A stretch of 64,000 nt of DNA from Hyalella azteca (GCF_000764305.2 NW_025932901.1:1022-65021), one strand, 5' to 3'; counted from the first letter of the stretch, positions 31,401 to 45,234 are shown. Numbers and translations are program-made. Notes: generated by a model from the letters alone, not told the origin.

Positions 31401-32620
31401 TCCAGTTCATAGTTTTACTCATTGTATCTTAGGGATAATTACGTCGCTAGGTAATGTTATAATTATGAACATTAGGAAGGAAATCAGTTATCGACCAACA
31501 CAAAAGTTTCGTATTGTTACTGCGAGTGGAACTTATTGGTGAGTTCAGAAATATTCGAGGAAAATTTACTTTCCCCCTAAACCGGATGCTGCTTTGTCGG
31601 TGCGAGTGACGGTTTGTTTGGATGAAGGGTGGACTGCGGAAACCTACCCGCGTACGTAGTTTGCTCACGAGCGATACCTTATGGCAATAACATGTAACTA
31701 TAGCTAAAATTGCTACAAAAGATGTAATAGAATGTAACTTATTGCTTATCCTGTTGCTACGGGCAATAAAAATAGCCAACAGCTATACCATGTGACTGTG
31801 CCACCGGAGTCTTATTATGCATGAATAATTGCATGCAAAAGAGGAAATCAATTGCATGTGAGGTCCTCCTGGCGCACTGAACATATGAGCCGCGCCAAGA
31901 AACGCTACGAGCAAATGAGCGACGTCTGTTCCGGGTTATGATGAAATATTCATTATTGGAGGAAAATAAAGTGGGACCACTGAATTTTTTTTGATGGAAT
32001 TATTAATGCAATTCCGTGAAAGTGTACAAAATTATTTACTAACTAACTGGAAGAATAAGGTAAGGAGTATGTATATTCGCAGAAAAGTTTATTGATATTC
32101 TCTTCGGATCAGCTTTGACGCCATGCAAAAGAAATTGACAAATCAAAATTATACAATTCGGCACTATATGCTACACCGCGCAATTAACCCAGCTAATGGC
32201 TTATCTTTAGCATTGCGATTTACTTTCAGGTGGAGGTAATTATAAAAATTATCGGATAGGGGCTTCTACTACAGTAATCATGCATGAATAAATTTACTTT
32301 TACGAGCCAGTCCTGTTCCGTTCATACCTATTGAGAATGAAGTAATTTTGCGTGGCTCATTTTCTTCATCGCCAGCGAAGGCAATATGTGATATGCATTG
32401 TGATATATCAACATAAAGATCTCATACTTTAGCGAGAAACTTAGTTTTATCAGAGCAAACGTGTATAATATTTTTGGCCGTTGAAGGAGGTAACGAGTTT
32501 TGGTCGGTCATAAGCAACAGAGATGGTGTTTTCAAATGACAACCACCTGCCCTTTAACTAAGGCTCGGAAGCTGATCTGTCTTCACCTCAGACTGGGCAC
32601 CGCCACTGAAAAAATATTAG
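28414..32620. other. Intergenic DNA, no gene seen
   Basis: 4.2 kb of mostly AT-rich sequence with short spurious open frames; a minor repeat of CGACTTACTGCAGGATT at 29070-29150. No exon, tRNA or transposon recognised. Confidence 0.4.
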
Positions 32621-32770
32621 CGCATTGGCTAGCTGGTGCCTCTTATGACGCCTTTCATTGGCTACCTTATGGAGGCTCCGCCTTCGCCTCGGTGCCTCGC
32701 TACCCTCAAAACAGGTGGCCGTTCCGAGGGTCCTATTCTACCCTCACTTCAGCTTGATCAAGTTTAAAGA
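32621..32770 (+). promoter_or_regulatory. Candidate upstream promoter elements of the Meox gene
   Basis: Two CATTGGCTA sequences (inverted CCAAT boxes at about 32624 and 32657, 33 bp apart) and a CAGGTG E-box at about 32711 lie in a GC-richer block 150-300 bp upstream of the Meox ATG. No TATA box is apparent. Motif inference only. Confidence 0.3.
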
Positions 32771-32917
32771 GAAGTTATTCTGAAACTGTGCTGTGAAGCT
32801 TGAAAAGTTACCAGGCTTGGTTGTTGTCGGTTATTTCTTCATTGAACATTCATACATATTCTTCCATCGTGCGTTGGTTGTGAAGTTGTTGGTATTAAGT
32901 TACACTCAGCAGTTACA

Positions 32918-35900
32918 ATGCATCAGGTTCGCTCAGATCCCGCGTCGCCGTCATCACAGATGACAGAACTTCACACGATGCTGCCTGCAAACACTACGTT
33001 TGAGCAGCTGCAAAGTTCAGTCGAGCCGCTAGACCACCCCAATGCTTCCCACGAAACTCCTTTGTCAGAAGAAGAATTCTTGCGAACTTTACCGAATTTC
33101 CAGTTTACCGGCCAAATTTTACCCGGCTACGAAAACATTTCATATTTCCAGACTTGTGCATATTCACCCCACATGTATACTGACTTCAGTCCATCTCCTC
33201 AGTACCCTTACGAAATGAACTGGTCGAACTGCAATCTCCCAGCGTGTGTCGGCACTAACAGTTTTCTCAACACGAGTTTACTTATTTCGCCTGACTGCGA
33301 GCAGCTCATGCATGATGCTGCAACCAACTCAGCCAACCTTTCGGATTCTCCGACTTCTAACGATACCTCACCGAACTCTTCCATCGATTCTCTGTCGAAT
33401 TTTTGCGATGAAACACAAGGCAATTTTTCTCAATACATTGAATGTGATAATAACAGGATCTCGAACCAAGGTTATTTTTCCGAACAAGTGCCGACCTTCC
33501 ACCAAGATCTTCTTCATAATGACGTTACGTTAAGTTCACCTATGAAGTTCGAAGAACAACAAAGAACGAACTCAGGCGACGAACCCCTTAATAACTCTGA
33601 CGGATGCATCGTTTTTCGTTCATCATCTCCTCGGGCAGACGCATTTCTTGACGCTGCAACAGAGGAAAAAACTGCGGACGCTACAGACTCTTGTGGACTG
33701 CCGACTCGCAATCCAGCGGACGGGGATGTTCATTTCAACACCGACATCTCGTCGCCGGCTTGCGCACGCCAATCTTCTCCTTGCCAGCCCAGCCGTGAGT
33801 GAACTATGGAATAAATTTATAATTAGTTATATATAATTTGACAATTGACAGACAGATGTGTCATTTTGAAAGATTTCCCAAAAGATATTTGTAAATTTGA
33901 GCAAGCACATTTGTTTTGAACATGCAGATCAGATCAGCAGTTGTGAACACCGATCTGAAGATGTTTAACATCTGATGAATATGTTTAGCAAGATATTTTT
34001 ACTAAGTTTAACAGGTAAGTAGTGTTCAAGTAAATAATTCTTGGGAATCGGTAGAACATCGACTCCCTTTCGTCTAATAATAATCATTTGGATTATAAAT
34101 TTTTGTTTTCTCGTACGAAAAAAAATTATGGTGGAAGTACGTGAAAACTATCATATGATGACTGCGACGTTCTACAATTGTATTTTCATCTATGCTGGAG
34201 TGTTTTCAACTTGGTGAGTTAATCTTTAAATTTATTTTAATCAGTTTCCATCGTTTTATCACAAAAACTCGAAATTGTCCCTACAACACTATAAAAAACT
34301 TTCCCTCAAGTTTTCAATTGAGCCTTGAATATGGATCATCAAATTATTCATTGTAGTAGATTTCCAAGCACTTCATTTGATTCATCTTCCATTCAATACA
34401 GGAGTTACATTATCCGATATAGTGCCGTATTCTTAAACTCGTCTCAGTTCATCGGATAACAAGAGCTCGCCTCAGTTCATCGGATAACAAGAGCTCGTCT
34501 CAGTTCATCGGATAACACGAGCTCGTTTCAGTTCATCGGATAACATGAGCTCGTTTCAGTTCATCGGATAACATGAGCTCGTTTCAGTTCATCGGATAAC
34601 ATGAGCGTTTCATCACTTCAGTCATCAATTTGATGGACTAAAAAGTGGCTGTGAAGTTTCTCACGACGCAACGTGAGCTCACCGCTGCTTTCTCTTGGTG
34701 AGGTTCACCCTGGCTCTGCCCCTCCCTTGAATCGAGGGGTCATTGTTCGTCACTAAGTTCTTTTAAATTTATAATAACATTAAATCTAGCGGAGAAAATC
34801 ATTCGCTCAATTAAATTACGGTATTCCTTTTTGGAACTAACTATATACGTACTCACTTTACATAAGTATTTTAATCATACCATATATTAAACGCAGGAAA
34901 AGCAGCGGAAACTTCACAATTGTAATATTTACATCCTCAGAACAGAAGCAGCTTTGATGCAAGTTGAAAATCAACCAGAACGATCCAGCAATGAAAGCAA
35001 GCCAGTCACTTATAGCCTTATACGGTCGGAATTCTTACGCTAGCAGTCTTCATCATATAATGAAGGACACTTAGTCCTTCATCAAATTTGGTTTCACGTT
35101 CTGGGGGTAGAAAAATTAAAGCAATAATTTTTTAATTATTCTCTAATCGCGAATAATTTTAGTTATCATCAATAATAAAAAACAGGCGCACGGAAATTTC
35201 CAAAGCTCAGTATATTTATTCCAGGACAGCTGGACTGAATCTGACGGAGAAAACAGTGAAGCTTTTGTAATATATTTGCATTGACATCACTAATTGTCAG
35301 TGACGATGATTTACAACAGTTATCCTTAGTCGAAAATTCTGGTTAATTCTCATTTTACAGCGCATGCTTATTATTGTACTGGCGGGACAGTTTCATTATT
35401 TACTCATTTTTGAGCAAACAAATGCAAAACAGACCTGCAAACACGCAATATTCAACAGCAACAAAGGAGCTACATATCGGTGGCAAATTTTAAAATTAAA
35501 TTTCACAGCTTTGGTAGTACGCGGGCACTTACAACATCAAAAGCAGGTCGTGTGTAGATATATCGTAAAATATATTAAAAAAAAAATTATTTTTAAAAAT
35601 ATCGTAAATAAAAAAAGCAGTTGAAGGAAACCCGGCAGCTCTCATCTTATGCGCCATGTGATCCTTGCCGAGTATGCCAACAGGATCTACGTTTTTTCTC
35701 GCCACTTAGTCAGATCACTAACAGGAAACCTAATCCCGGATCTGGATCACAATGCAATCGTTATTTATAACTACGGTAGTAAAAACGTGGGTATTATGAG
35801 ACAGGTTCAAGATCTGTATATGAGAGCGCTCGAGTGCCTGGCTTTAATCTGCAGGAAAAAGACAACGGCATTTGTATTCTAAGACATCAATAAAAACATG

Positions 35901-38900
35901 CAACGTACGAGGTGGGATCAAGTGCTCTATGGTGCCTTGATTCCGCTACTGAATGTTAGAGCACTGGTGGATTTAATATGGTGAACCACTTTATTATGCC
36001 TAATGAGGCATTATAAAGGCTATAACGTCTATTACTAATGTCTGGTGATGAGGTCTCATGTGACAACCTAAATACAAGATTCGCTAGCTTGTAAGTGGCA
36101 TATTAAAATAAAATAATAGCCCTGTTTGCTGGTCATCCCTCCAAAAAATGGTTGCTCGAATTTTTGCTTTTATTAGAATTTTGTTAATAATATATAAACT
36201 CATTTAGCTCCTCTGGTGACGTACATCAGAGGAGATTTTGCATTTGGATTTAGGTGAATGTGAGGAGGTAATGAATTCATTTAGTAGATACTAGTGTGTT
36301 AAAAGAGTCATCAAAAATTGCAGCGAAAATACGTAAAGAAGTTGAGTAACTGATGTTCTTATTTGCCTGTTGAAACAATCTTGTTCATCTCTTTAAAACT
36401 ATTGCATCAAATCAAGATTAAATAATATGTATTGAAATAGTGTTAATTAAATCAATATTTTGCATTTAATGTTGTCACACGCATTAAATCCATTTATACC
36501 AAGAGGTTCTAAATAAAATCATTTTACTCCAAACGCGATGCAACGGCTAAAGATAATATATGCGTCATGAGTGAATAAAATTAATATTTTATCCCTATAT
36601 GTTGGCTGTCATTAATGAAATAATTTTTCCAAAAAACAAGATGTCGTAAAATACGAAACTTTGAGTTTCATGTGTAAATTTTGTAATAATTGGAACTCGA
36701 AAAAGATCGTCATTAAATGTTTTGAATTTCTCGCTGGAGAAGAAGAAAAGAAAATTAGTTATCAAAATGCGATAATGAATGATATATTTACAACCTCGCA
36801 CAGTGAGCGTAACTTGAAACTGCTTTCTCACCGATAAGAAAATATGGCAAAAAGGGAGTCGGTGTTGGTTGGGGCGGTATTACTGCGCGCCACCCTTTCC
36901 CTCATTTGTTTGGAGAGAAGCAGCTGCAGGGCCACGGCAATGTCCTCGACGTCAAGTCTACAACTACGTCTGCTCAGGCAACACAGTACAAACAACCGTC
37001 AAGTCTCGCGCTCAATCCTCTTATTCGGAACGTAAAGCGACGCTCACGCAGCAATAACTTTACAGGCCTTATACCTACATCGTCTATCATGTTCGCGCTC
37101 CTGCATGATACTTTCCTTAAGTAAAAAATACTTAGCTGCATGCCGTCTTGCGCTTTAATGGTTTAATGTTTTTCCGATTGCAGGTTGAAGATGGAATTAT
37201 TAATTTTGATGCATTTTCTACGCAAGGCATCTCTCGGTCAGCCTGAGAATGGTATGTGCTTCAGACTTTCAATCCATTAATACACAACCAATCTTGTGAG
37301 ATATTAAAACTAAGTTACTTCGAATCGAACACACACAATGACTCCCTATAGAACTCGTCAAAGTGATCCGGTGTAAATAATGTGAAAATCGTGGATTATT
37401 TAACAGAATTTCTGTCGCGGCAGTCTCTTATCATATTCTCATAGACGCTACAAGCCATGAGCCTAAGCAGGACGTGGCAGTCTCTTATCATATTCTCATG
37501 GACGCTACAAGCTATGAGCCTAAGCAGGACGTGGCAGTCTCTTATCATATTCTCATGGACGCTACAAGCTATGAGCCTAAGCAGGACGTGGCAGTCTCTT
37601 ATCATATTCTCATGGACGCTACAAGCTATGAGCCTAAGCAGGACGTGGTAGTCTCGCATCATATTCTCATGGACGCTACAAGCCATGAGCCTAAGCAGGA
37701 CGTGGCACTCTCTTATCATATTCTCATGGACGCTACAAGCCATGAGCCTATAAGCAGGACGTGGCAGTCTCACATCATATTCTCATGGACGCTACAAGCC
37801 TTGAGCCTAAGCAGGACGTGGCAGTCTCTCATCATATTCTCATGGACGCTACAAGCCATGAGCCTAAGCAGGACGTGGCAGTCTCTCGTCATATTTTCAT
37901 GGACGCAGCAAGGCATGAGCGTAAGCTTGCATAATCTTTTACGGTGCTAGTTCTGATCCGTACTCGAGTGACGCTTAAAAAGTGACAAGGTCCGATAAAC
38001 AAACAAGTTTGGTGTTTGAATGCCAGGCTAAATCCATTTGAAAGCGTGAGACTTACGAATCGGCCTCGTGTAGTAGTCTAAAATTTTGTTTTCATGTAAT
38101 GAAGAGTTAAATTAGGTCTGCACTGGGCATGAAATTCGACTGCGTCAAATTTCAATAGAGCTAGAAATTTCCACGCCCAGCACTTATTGGCCCGACAGGA
38201 TCGTAGCTAGATTTGATTTATAGTATTTTTCTTCACAATCACCATGACATTATTCGGTGAATTGTAAAATCGTAATCGGGAAAGCATTTGTGTTTTAATT
38301 CTGATAATCTCCATCTTACTGCATGCATTCACTTTCTAACGTTAGCTTTGCAGAATGACGAGCAAACAGCATTGTAATTCAAAATTGATTTTGTAGAAAA
38401 TTATTTGGAGCCTTCGAGAGCTAGAATCGAGTTCAACAGCGGAGTGACTTGAACGTGATCTATGATTGGTGATTGAGAGGCAGGAGGCGGTAGAGCGTTA
38501 ATGAGGTCTGGGGTGCCGGCCACTAATGGTCGTACGTACCACAAAACTGGCGGCTCTATATTTCAAAGCTTGCTGGCCCCTTTGTCCTTCGCGTGTCGAC
38601 AATATCATTCATTTCATAGATGTCAGTATAATCTGGTTATAAAGTTCGATGTATTGCTCATGAGAGTAACTTCGGTTATCATGCAACGTTTAGTTTCTGT
38701 TTCTTGCTATTCTGTTCAATTCATTTGTGTTCCTATGTGCAATCTTGACGTAGAGATATTAATATTATTAATTCTTGTCTTAATATGTTGAGAATTAATC
38801 CCAATTACTCCAGTTAAAATATTTTGTGAATGTTCCCCTTAACAGTAAATATGAGTCATTCTAAGAAAGGTGAAACTATCCTTGATTTTCATGCAATTCA

Positions 38901-41900
38901 CTGAGTCAGCGAGAAGGATTGCGGCGATGGGCGCATATATGTGTCCGGTCACACGCGTGGTGGTCTGGCAGTTTTATGTAGCGTGCGTCGCGCTGATGTT
39001 GAGGGGGTAAGTAACGCGATCAGGGCAGAGGCTGCGGCTCTTGTTTGTTCTGCTGATAAGAGTCTGAGAAGTGTCCTGATTTCAGAGACCCAAACTAGAG
39101 TGTCACTTGCTTGCTTTGCTGTTGTTATTATTTATCGTCAAGCTTTTTGACTTGGGGAAATGTATTCGAAAAACGCACGAGAAGTTGTGGGATAAATTTA
39201 AATTTGAACTGTGAATAGATTGAAATCAAACGTTTGTTATTTAAATCAATGAATTGGGCACTAAGTTTATACCTAGCTTGCATTGAGAGGAAATCGAGCA
39301 ACACTGGACCATTAGAATCTTATGACTTTTGGCCCGAGTGACGCAGAAAGACCCTTGCATTTTGAAGCCGTTAGCACGTCCAGTTTCAGCAGAAAATGTG
39401 CGCCTAATTTCACTGTCGAACTCCACAGCACGAGCGCAGCTGCAGCGCAGGCAGCGACCCGGAACTGAGATGGTTTGCATTAGCATCGTTAACAAAAAAT
39501 AATGAAAATAAGAAGTAAAACTCGCTGAATGGACAGACAAAACACGGTGTTGGGCGAAGACTAACGATCAAGATGGACGTAAAGTGCTCAATTAGAGCTG
39601 CAGCTATACAGGGAAACGATGTCATAAGACTACGGACGGATTTTTTATACCATGTTTCTCCTAATTGAATGTTAATAGACATTATTTTATCTTCAGATGA
39701 ATAGGTGTTATCAGTGTAAAGATGATAAAGAGTTGAAACTATTTGTAATTTGAATTGATATAAGACACGTTACAGTGTTATGGTGTCAAAATTTGAAACT
39801 TTAACCCTTAAGAAATCCATGTATGTCTGTCATTTGTTAAGACAGGTCACCCCTGGAGTGAGGGTAGGAGTGAGGGTAGGAGTGAGGGTAGGAGTGGGAT
39901 GAGGGTAGGAGTGAGGGTAGGAGTGAGGGTAGGAGTGAGGGTAGGAGTGAGGGTAGGAGTGAGGGTAGGAGTGGGAAGGAAAGTTATGGAGCCACAATAT
40001 GCAAGGTTGCGTTGTTGTTTCACCAAACACGAGTTGTTAGGTCTTGTCCCTTCCCCTATTCGCTCATGAAGCTTAATTTCGTTTTCAATAATTCATGTTG
40101 AGGCCGTGAGAAAGCTTGTAGAAGTAAATTAAGTGAAAGCAGAAAATGGATTTAAGTTGCGCAAAATTACCAGTAAATGGTTATTCAGTGAAATGCAACG
40201 CAATGAGCAACTTTATATGATGCTGCATTGAATCATATGAAGCTAATGTTATCGTAAATTGATTTCAAAAAAGAGCGCAGCTGCAGTAAATTTTAAGATA
40301 TTTCAGGCAAAGTGCGTGTGAAAAATTAGATTCCGGATTAAATTTCAGTTCATTGAATGTAAAGAGAATGGCTCTCTATTCGGAGTATTGTTCAAAATGA
40401 AAAATCACCGACGATTTTTGTAACGGTTTTTGAAAACAAAAAATGAATAATTGAACACGATGTTGAAGGTAATCTGTCAGTGAGAATAGAAAAGATTATA
40501 ATCGAAAGGAAAACAGGATAAATATTTAACGTACCAAATTGATGAACAATCTATAGGACGAGTTCATCATCGTCTCTGATCCTACGAAAAGGGTCCAAGT
40601 TTTATGTACACGGGGGAAGTAGCGGCACAAGTTAAAATATTTACATTGTATTTATTAACCGGCAAGAATGACATCGCGAGCAATATGCTTCAAGGCTAGA
40701 AAAATTCAATCAGGCTTTTGCGGTTTTCTTGCGACTTCAGTTGGGAACCCAACTACAAGATATTTCTGTGAAATAGCTCGTAAAATTAAATTAAATTTTG
40801 AGTTTTCGTTCAATTTATGACCAAAAAATAATAATGAGAAAAATGTACAAGGATCAGCATCAGTATCACTTCATACAGATTGGCTTAATAAACAAAAAAA
40901 TTTTTCAGCAAATCTTGTTAAAATTATTCAGGATATTATCGATACTCTTGAAATAATCCGTACATTCCATTCAATGTCAAGTGAGTTTCCAGCCATGATA
41001 TACTTGCTAGGCTAGGCTCACTAAATTACACGAAACTTAAAAAAATAATAAAATAAAAATGCATTAATTTCCAGGCGAGAGCGGCGCATCGACGCTTGAC
41101 TTGCTGGGCAAGTCGCGCAAGGAGCGCACGGCGTTCACTAAGCAGCAGATCAGGCAGCTCGAGGACGAGTTCCAGCACTCAAACTACCTCACCAGACTCA
41201 GGCGCTACGAGATCGCCGTAGCTCTCGATCTCACCGAGCGCCAGGTCCGTTCTAATGAGATATCTTCTGGTGTTTGTAGTTTAATATTAATTTTAATTAA
41301 GCACGAGTTCCAGCACTCGAACTACCTCACCAGACTCAGGCGCTACGAGATCGCCGTAGCTCTCGACCTCACCGAGCGTCAGGTCCGTTCTAAGGAGATA
41401 TCTTCTGGTGCTTGTGGTTTGATATTAATTCTAATTATTATTAGAATAATAATATTCTAATGGTAATTAATAAACATTAATTAATATTAGATTTTCATTT
41501 CATAAAAAATGTTGCTTAAAATTTGTATCACAGACGCTATAGGATTGACACAAGGAGACATAATTTTTTGAAGACTTTTTTATTATTTTTCCAAGAGATT
41601 ATAGTGTCGTATGGTACAATCAGCATTCTAAGTGCACGTTGCATATTGAAAAACTAAGACATCAATATTTTTTACGCCAATATTGATGCTATACTATCGA
41701 GAAATATAATTATGGAGATCAATATAATATATTATATAATTATGGAGATCAATTGCATGCTCCATTTTTTAGATATGCGTTAAGAATAACATCGATTAGC
41801 TGCAAAATCTTATTTACTGATAATGCTATCATGTTTAATTCTAACAAGTCATGGCTAAGTTGATGTCAAGTGCTTCGGTTATTATATTTCCATCATTAAT

Positions 41901-43092
41901 TGCCTCATAGTCAACAGACATGATCATTGAAACAAGATGAATAACACTGCCAGTCAATAGCGATCAATGTTTTCTGCGTGAGCTGTTTTCCCATAAAATA
42001 ATCATCCTTTTAAGCGTTCTGCTCATTGGGCTTTAAGAATTCTGGTAAATTCCAAACCGAAAAATTTATATTTATTTATATTACATATAATTACTATAAT
42101 TTTAATCTGCTATTGATCCTAAATTGAATAAAAACAATGAGATGCAAAATAATTTGTATTCTACTGATGCGAGATGACGTTTACGGATGGCATCCCTACT
42201 TTGCAACACCTATTTTTTAGTTACCCCGACAAATCAACTCAGAAAGCATATATTTATTTTATAATCTCAATTACTTACATTATTTGGTCTGTCTTCTAAT
42301 CTTCAGGTGAAAGTTTGGTTCCAAAATCGTCGCATGAAATGGAAGAGAACAAAAAGTGGGCAACTTGCAATGAAGCGGCAAAAGGAGCTCGAGGAACAAC
42401 AGAGAAAAGAAATGGAACAACATGAGACGGATGAACAGATGATTATTGCTCCAGATGAAGCGCACCCAGATTATCAAAATATGTCAACAAGTTTTGAGCA
42501 AAACGAGAAAAATAAAAGCTTGGATACATCGACGGCTTTGGAACTTGAAACAATCCAGTGCGACTTAAACAAGTCCGAAACTCGTTTCCCGTCAAGCGCT
42601 GAATCAGAAATACCTGTAGAGACTAGCGATTGTTTTCAAGCTTCTGTAGATACGTTAATGGAACGTCCAGGGATAATCTCGAACAAATTGAAACCTTACG
42701 ACAATCAAAACCTAAGCGAGGTTCCGATTACCGAAAAAAATTCTGGGGAAATGGCCGGACTTCAAGAGTGTGGTCGCAAAGTCTTCCAAGATTTTGACAT
42801 TGAATGTTTTCATAGAACAGGAAAAGTTCTAAATAATTTTGAGCATTTTTCATATTCAATGTTTGGTAAAGACGAGACAAGTGGATGCGTGCAGTCGGTG
42901 GACCAATTCGAAACATCAGAAGAGAAGAGCGATCATCTTCCCTTTAATTCCTCCACAGAATGTTTGCCTGCACTTGGGGATGACGTTAATTTGGTCGCGT
43001 CTTCACAAGGACGTGTTATACACGAGGCTCACGAAGAGGAATTCTTAGACAGAATATTGACGGGCTCGACTACAAACTGTTACTCCTGTTAA
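32918..43092 (+). CDS. Meox: Mox/Meox-family homeobox transcription factor (buttonless type)
   Basis: Three exons: 32918-33794 (donor CC|GTGAGT), 41075-41244 (acceptor TTTCCAG, donor CAG|GTCCGT) and 42307-43092 (acceptor ATCTTCAG); phases 1 and 0; 610 residues. The homeodomain spans about residues 306-365 and contains [27 protein letters not shown] and [26 protein letters not shown] is diagnostic of Mox proteins; [10 protein letters not shown] is closest to insect buttonless. Gln50 and Asn51 are present, and the intron splits Gln44/Val45, the usual homeobox site. The 292-residue exon 1 is rich in Ser, Asn and Pro; the 245-residue region after the homeodomain opens with a Lys/Glu/Gln-rich stretch and is acidic. 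Nuclear DNA-binding regulator; family members act in mesoderm. The homeobox exon is followed by an in-tandem partial copy. Confidence 0.95.
34432..34610. repeat. 28-bp minisatellite in Meox intron 1, about 6 copies
   Basis: Units of CAGTTCATCGGATAACA followed by AGAGCTCGTCT or ATGAGCTCGTTT. Confidence 0.85.
37410..37925. repeat. 57-bp minisatellite in Meox intron 1, about 9 copies
   Basis: Units contain ATGGACGCTACAAGCCATGA and AGCAGGACGTGGCAGTCTC. The 57-bp length keeps a frame open on the plus strand ([19 protein letters not shown] repeated), but there is no start or splice evidence and it sits inside an intron, so no gene is called. Confidence 0.9.
39850..39975. repeat. 12-bp minisatellite in Meox intron 1, about 10 copies
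   Basis: Units of GAGGGTAGGAGT, purine-rich on the plus strand. Confidence 0.9.
41165..41440. repeat. 138-bp tandem duplication of part of the Meox homeobox exon plus its 5' splice site
   Basis: Unit 1 is about 41165-41302 and unit 2 about 41303-41440, offset exactly 138 bp. Each holds homeodomain codons Glu19 to Gln44, the donor CAG|GTCCGT and about 55 bp of intron. I count three differences in the coding part, all synonymous (TCA/TCG, GAT/GAC, CGC/CGT), and about five in the intronic part. As 138 is a multiple of three, the frame stays open through both. The second copy has its own donor at 41383. Confidence 0.93.
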
Positions 43093-43202
43093 TTACAGGA
43101 AATGTATTCATTTAGATGTAATGACGAGTTACAACCTTGCCCCCTCAACATTTATGATGTTGAATTACTTCATTTATGTGGATTCTGTGCTGGAGATATT
43201 AG

Positions 43203-43208
43203 AATAAA
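43203..43208 (+). promoter_or_regulatory. Poly(A) signal of Meox
   Basis: AATAAA 110 bp after the stop; a second at about 43279. Confidence 0.6.
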
Positions 43209-43369
43209 CAGTTGATAGATACCAGTTTTTAACAAGATTTTAAGTTTATTCACAGATTACCATTTTTATCTTTCTTAAAATAAATTCAATTCGGACCAAT
43301 TAAATCGATCAATTCATATTTTTGCTGATGAACAGAATTTGCTTCTCATTCTATACCACTTATTTCATG

Positions 43370-43605
43370 CTTGTCATTCTATGTCTTTCATTCCATGCCT
43401 TTCAAATAATGCCTATAATTTCTCGCGTAGGCCTAGCATTACATTCCGATCATTCCATGTCTCTAAATTTATGCCTCTTAAATAATGCCTATCATTTCTT
43501 GCCTTTCATTCCATGTATGTCATTCTATGCCTCTCATTTCATGCCCCTTAAAGAAGGCCTATAATTTCTTACCTTTCAATCCATGTCTCTAATTTCATGT
43601 CGTCG
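43370..43605. repeat. Degenerate repeat downstream of Meox
   Basis: Diverged units around CATTCCATGCCTTTCA and AATAATGCCTATCATTTC; an open frame across it is a repeat artefact. Confidence 0.6.
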
Positions 43606-44837
43606 CTGCTGTCCTAATAAAATGCCAGTGCTATTAGTCACGAAGGTCCCACTTTTGAACGGAGTTTCCTGATAAATTTTATTTATATATATGAAGAATT
43701 ACCAACTTATTGTAAAATAACACTGATAACTGAGTTAATTCAATAATTATTCTAATAAAGTTTTTAGAAGACAATTAAACATTGTTTAAAGTTTCGCTTA
43801 GTTACAATGATCCTAAATTGTGATGGAGGGTCGCTTGTTAACTCATCTTATTAATTTGTTAGGAGTTTCTCACTGAGCGTTGAATTTTTTTTTACCAACA
43901 GTCAGACATTAATCGCCCATAATTTAGATAAGATTTGGATTAGATTGGGGACGTCTGTTTAAAAATGTAATGTTCATTACATATTCTAGACCATATTAAA
44001 TAAGTTTTATAATATTTAATTGAATTACTTTGTTCATGAGGTTTCTCATTTAGCACCTAAACGAGAACAGCAAAAATAAGACGGTTATTGATTTGTGCAA
44101 TTTAAACGTCTACGGTTATTGATGAACACATAAGTCAAGCAGTAGACATGTCGCTCATTATGTGCCATGATCATCAAAATACCATCATGATCAATTAAAT
44201 TCTAAACATTATATACCATGTTCTCTAAGATATGAGCAAAAGCTACCATGTAATCTGAATCTTGTACTATGTACATTGCGATACCGCTATGAGCTAATGT
44301 ATACAAAAAGTTTATATCACGGTGGCGAGTCTAAAAAGCCTTCGTTTGCACTCTGAAGTCTCATGTAAGTAGCTCAAGTGTGGCGGCGATGTCAGCCTCA
44401 GCGTCTGCTACTTATTAAGTAGCCAAGCTGCTGGTCGCTTAATGACCAAACTGACATTCTTGACCAGATTGGAGATCGTAAACGGAATGCAGTTTGTAGC
44501 CTTTGTGATAAAAAATATCTTAATTTTTGCATGTTTTTTTTATTCCCCTTCTTTCAAAATTCTTGATAAAACATTTTTTGAAGGGGTTACTTCATACTGG
44601 ATCAACTGTGGCTTCTTTCTTCGCCAAATCGCGACGTGCGACAAATTAATGTTAATTTCCCTGCTAATCGAACATTCTATACGTCAGCCCACTGCTTCGC
44701 GAAAACACTGTTTATTATTGCTGTATAGTTTGGCTGTAGTCTTGTCCAATGACCACATCAATGGTCACTAGATGGTTAGTGGCGAGCGTCTGCACTGCGG
44801 TGATCTTAAACTGTTGTAGTAATGCAATGTTTGATTA
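43606..44837. other. Intergenic DNA, no gene seen
   Basis: AT-rich; the open frame at 44442-44771 has no motif I recognise. Confidence 0.35.
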
Positions 44838-45045
44838 GTGTTTGTTATCGTTGCTCACTGTTGTCATGATGTCAATGCTTGTTATCGTTGCTCACTGCCG
44901 TCACGATATCAATGCTTGTTATCGTTGCTCACTGCCGTCACGATATCAATGCTTGTTATCGTTGCTCACTGCCGTCACGATATCAATGCTTGTTATCGTT
45001 GCTCACTGCCGTCACGATATCAATGCTTGTTATCGTTGCTCACTG
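44838..45045. repeat. 37-bp minisatellite, at least 5 copies, ending in a gap
   Basis: Units contain GCTTGTTATCGTTGCTCACT and are nearly identical. The array runs into the N block at 45046. Confidence 0.9.
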
Positions 45046-45234
45046 NNNNNNNNNNNNNNNNNNNNNNNNNNNNNNNNNNNNNNNNNNNNNNNNNNNNNNN
45101 NNNNNNNNNNNNNNNNNNNNNNNNNNNNNNNNNNNNNNNNNNNNNNNNNNNNNNNNNNNNNNNNNNNNNNNNNNNNNNNNNNNNNNNNNNNNNNNNNNNN
45201 NNNNNNNNNNNNNNNNNNNNNNNNNNNNNNNNNN
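45046..45234. other. Assembly gap (189 N)
   Basis: Unknown bases between two unrelated minisatellites; the gap is probably repeat sequence that could not be resolved. Confidence 0.99.

Noticed and set aside
36844..37124. Three overlapping plus-strand open frames of 62-72 codons
   Set aside because: A slightly GC-rich patch inside Meox intron 1; no motif, and all three frames are equally open, so coding is not supported.
41302..41382. Second homeobox copy as a mutually exclusive cassette exon
   Set aside because: An AG at 41300-41301 could act as acceptor, but the exon would start in phase 0 while Meox exon 1 ends in phase 1, so a direct exon 1 to copy 2 splice breaks the frame and also lacks homeodomain residues 1-18.
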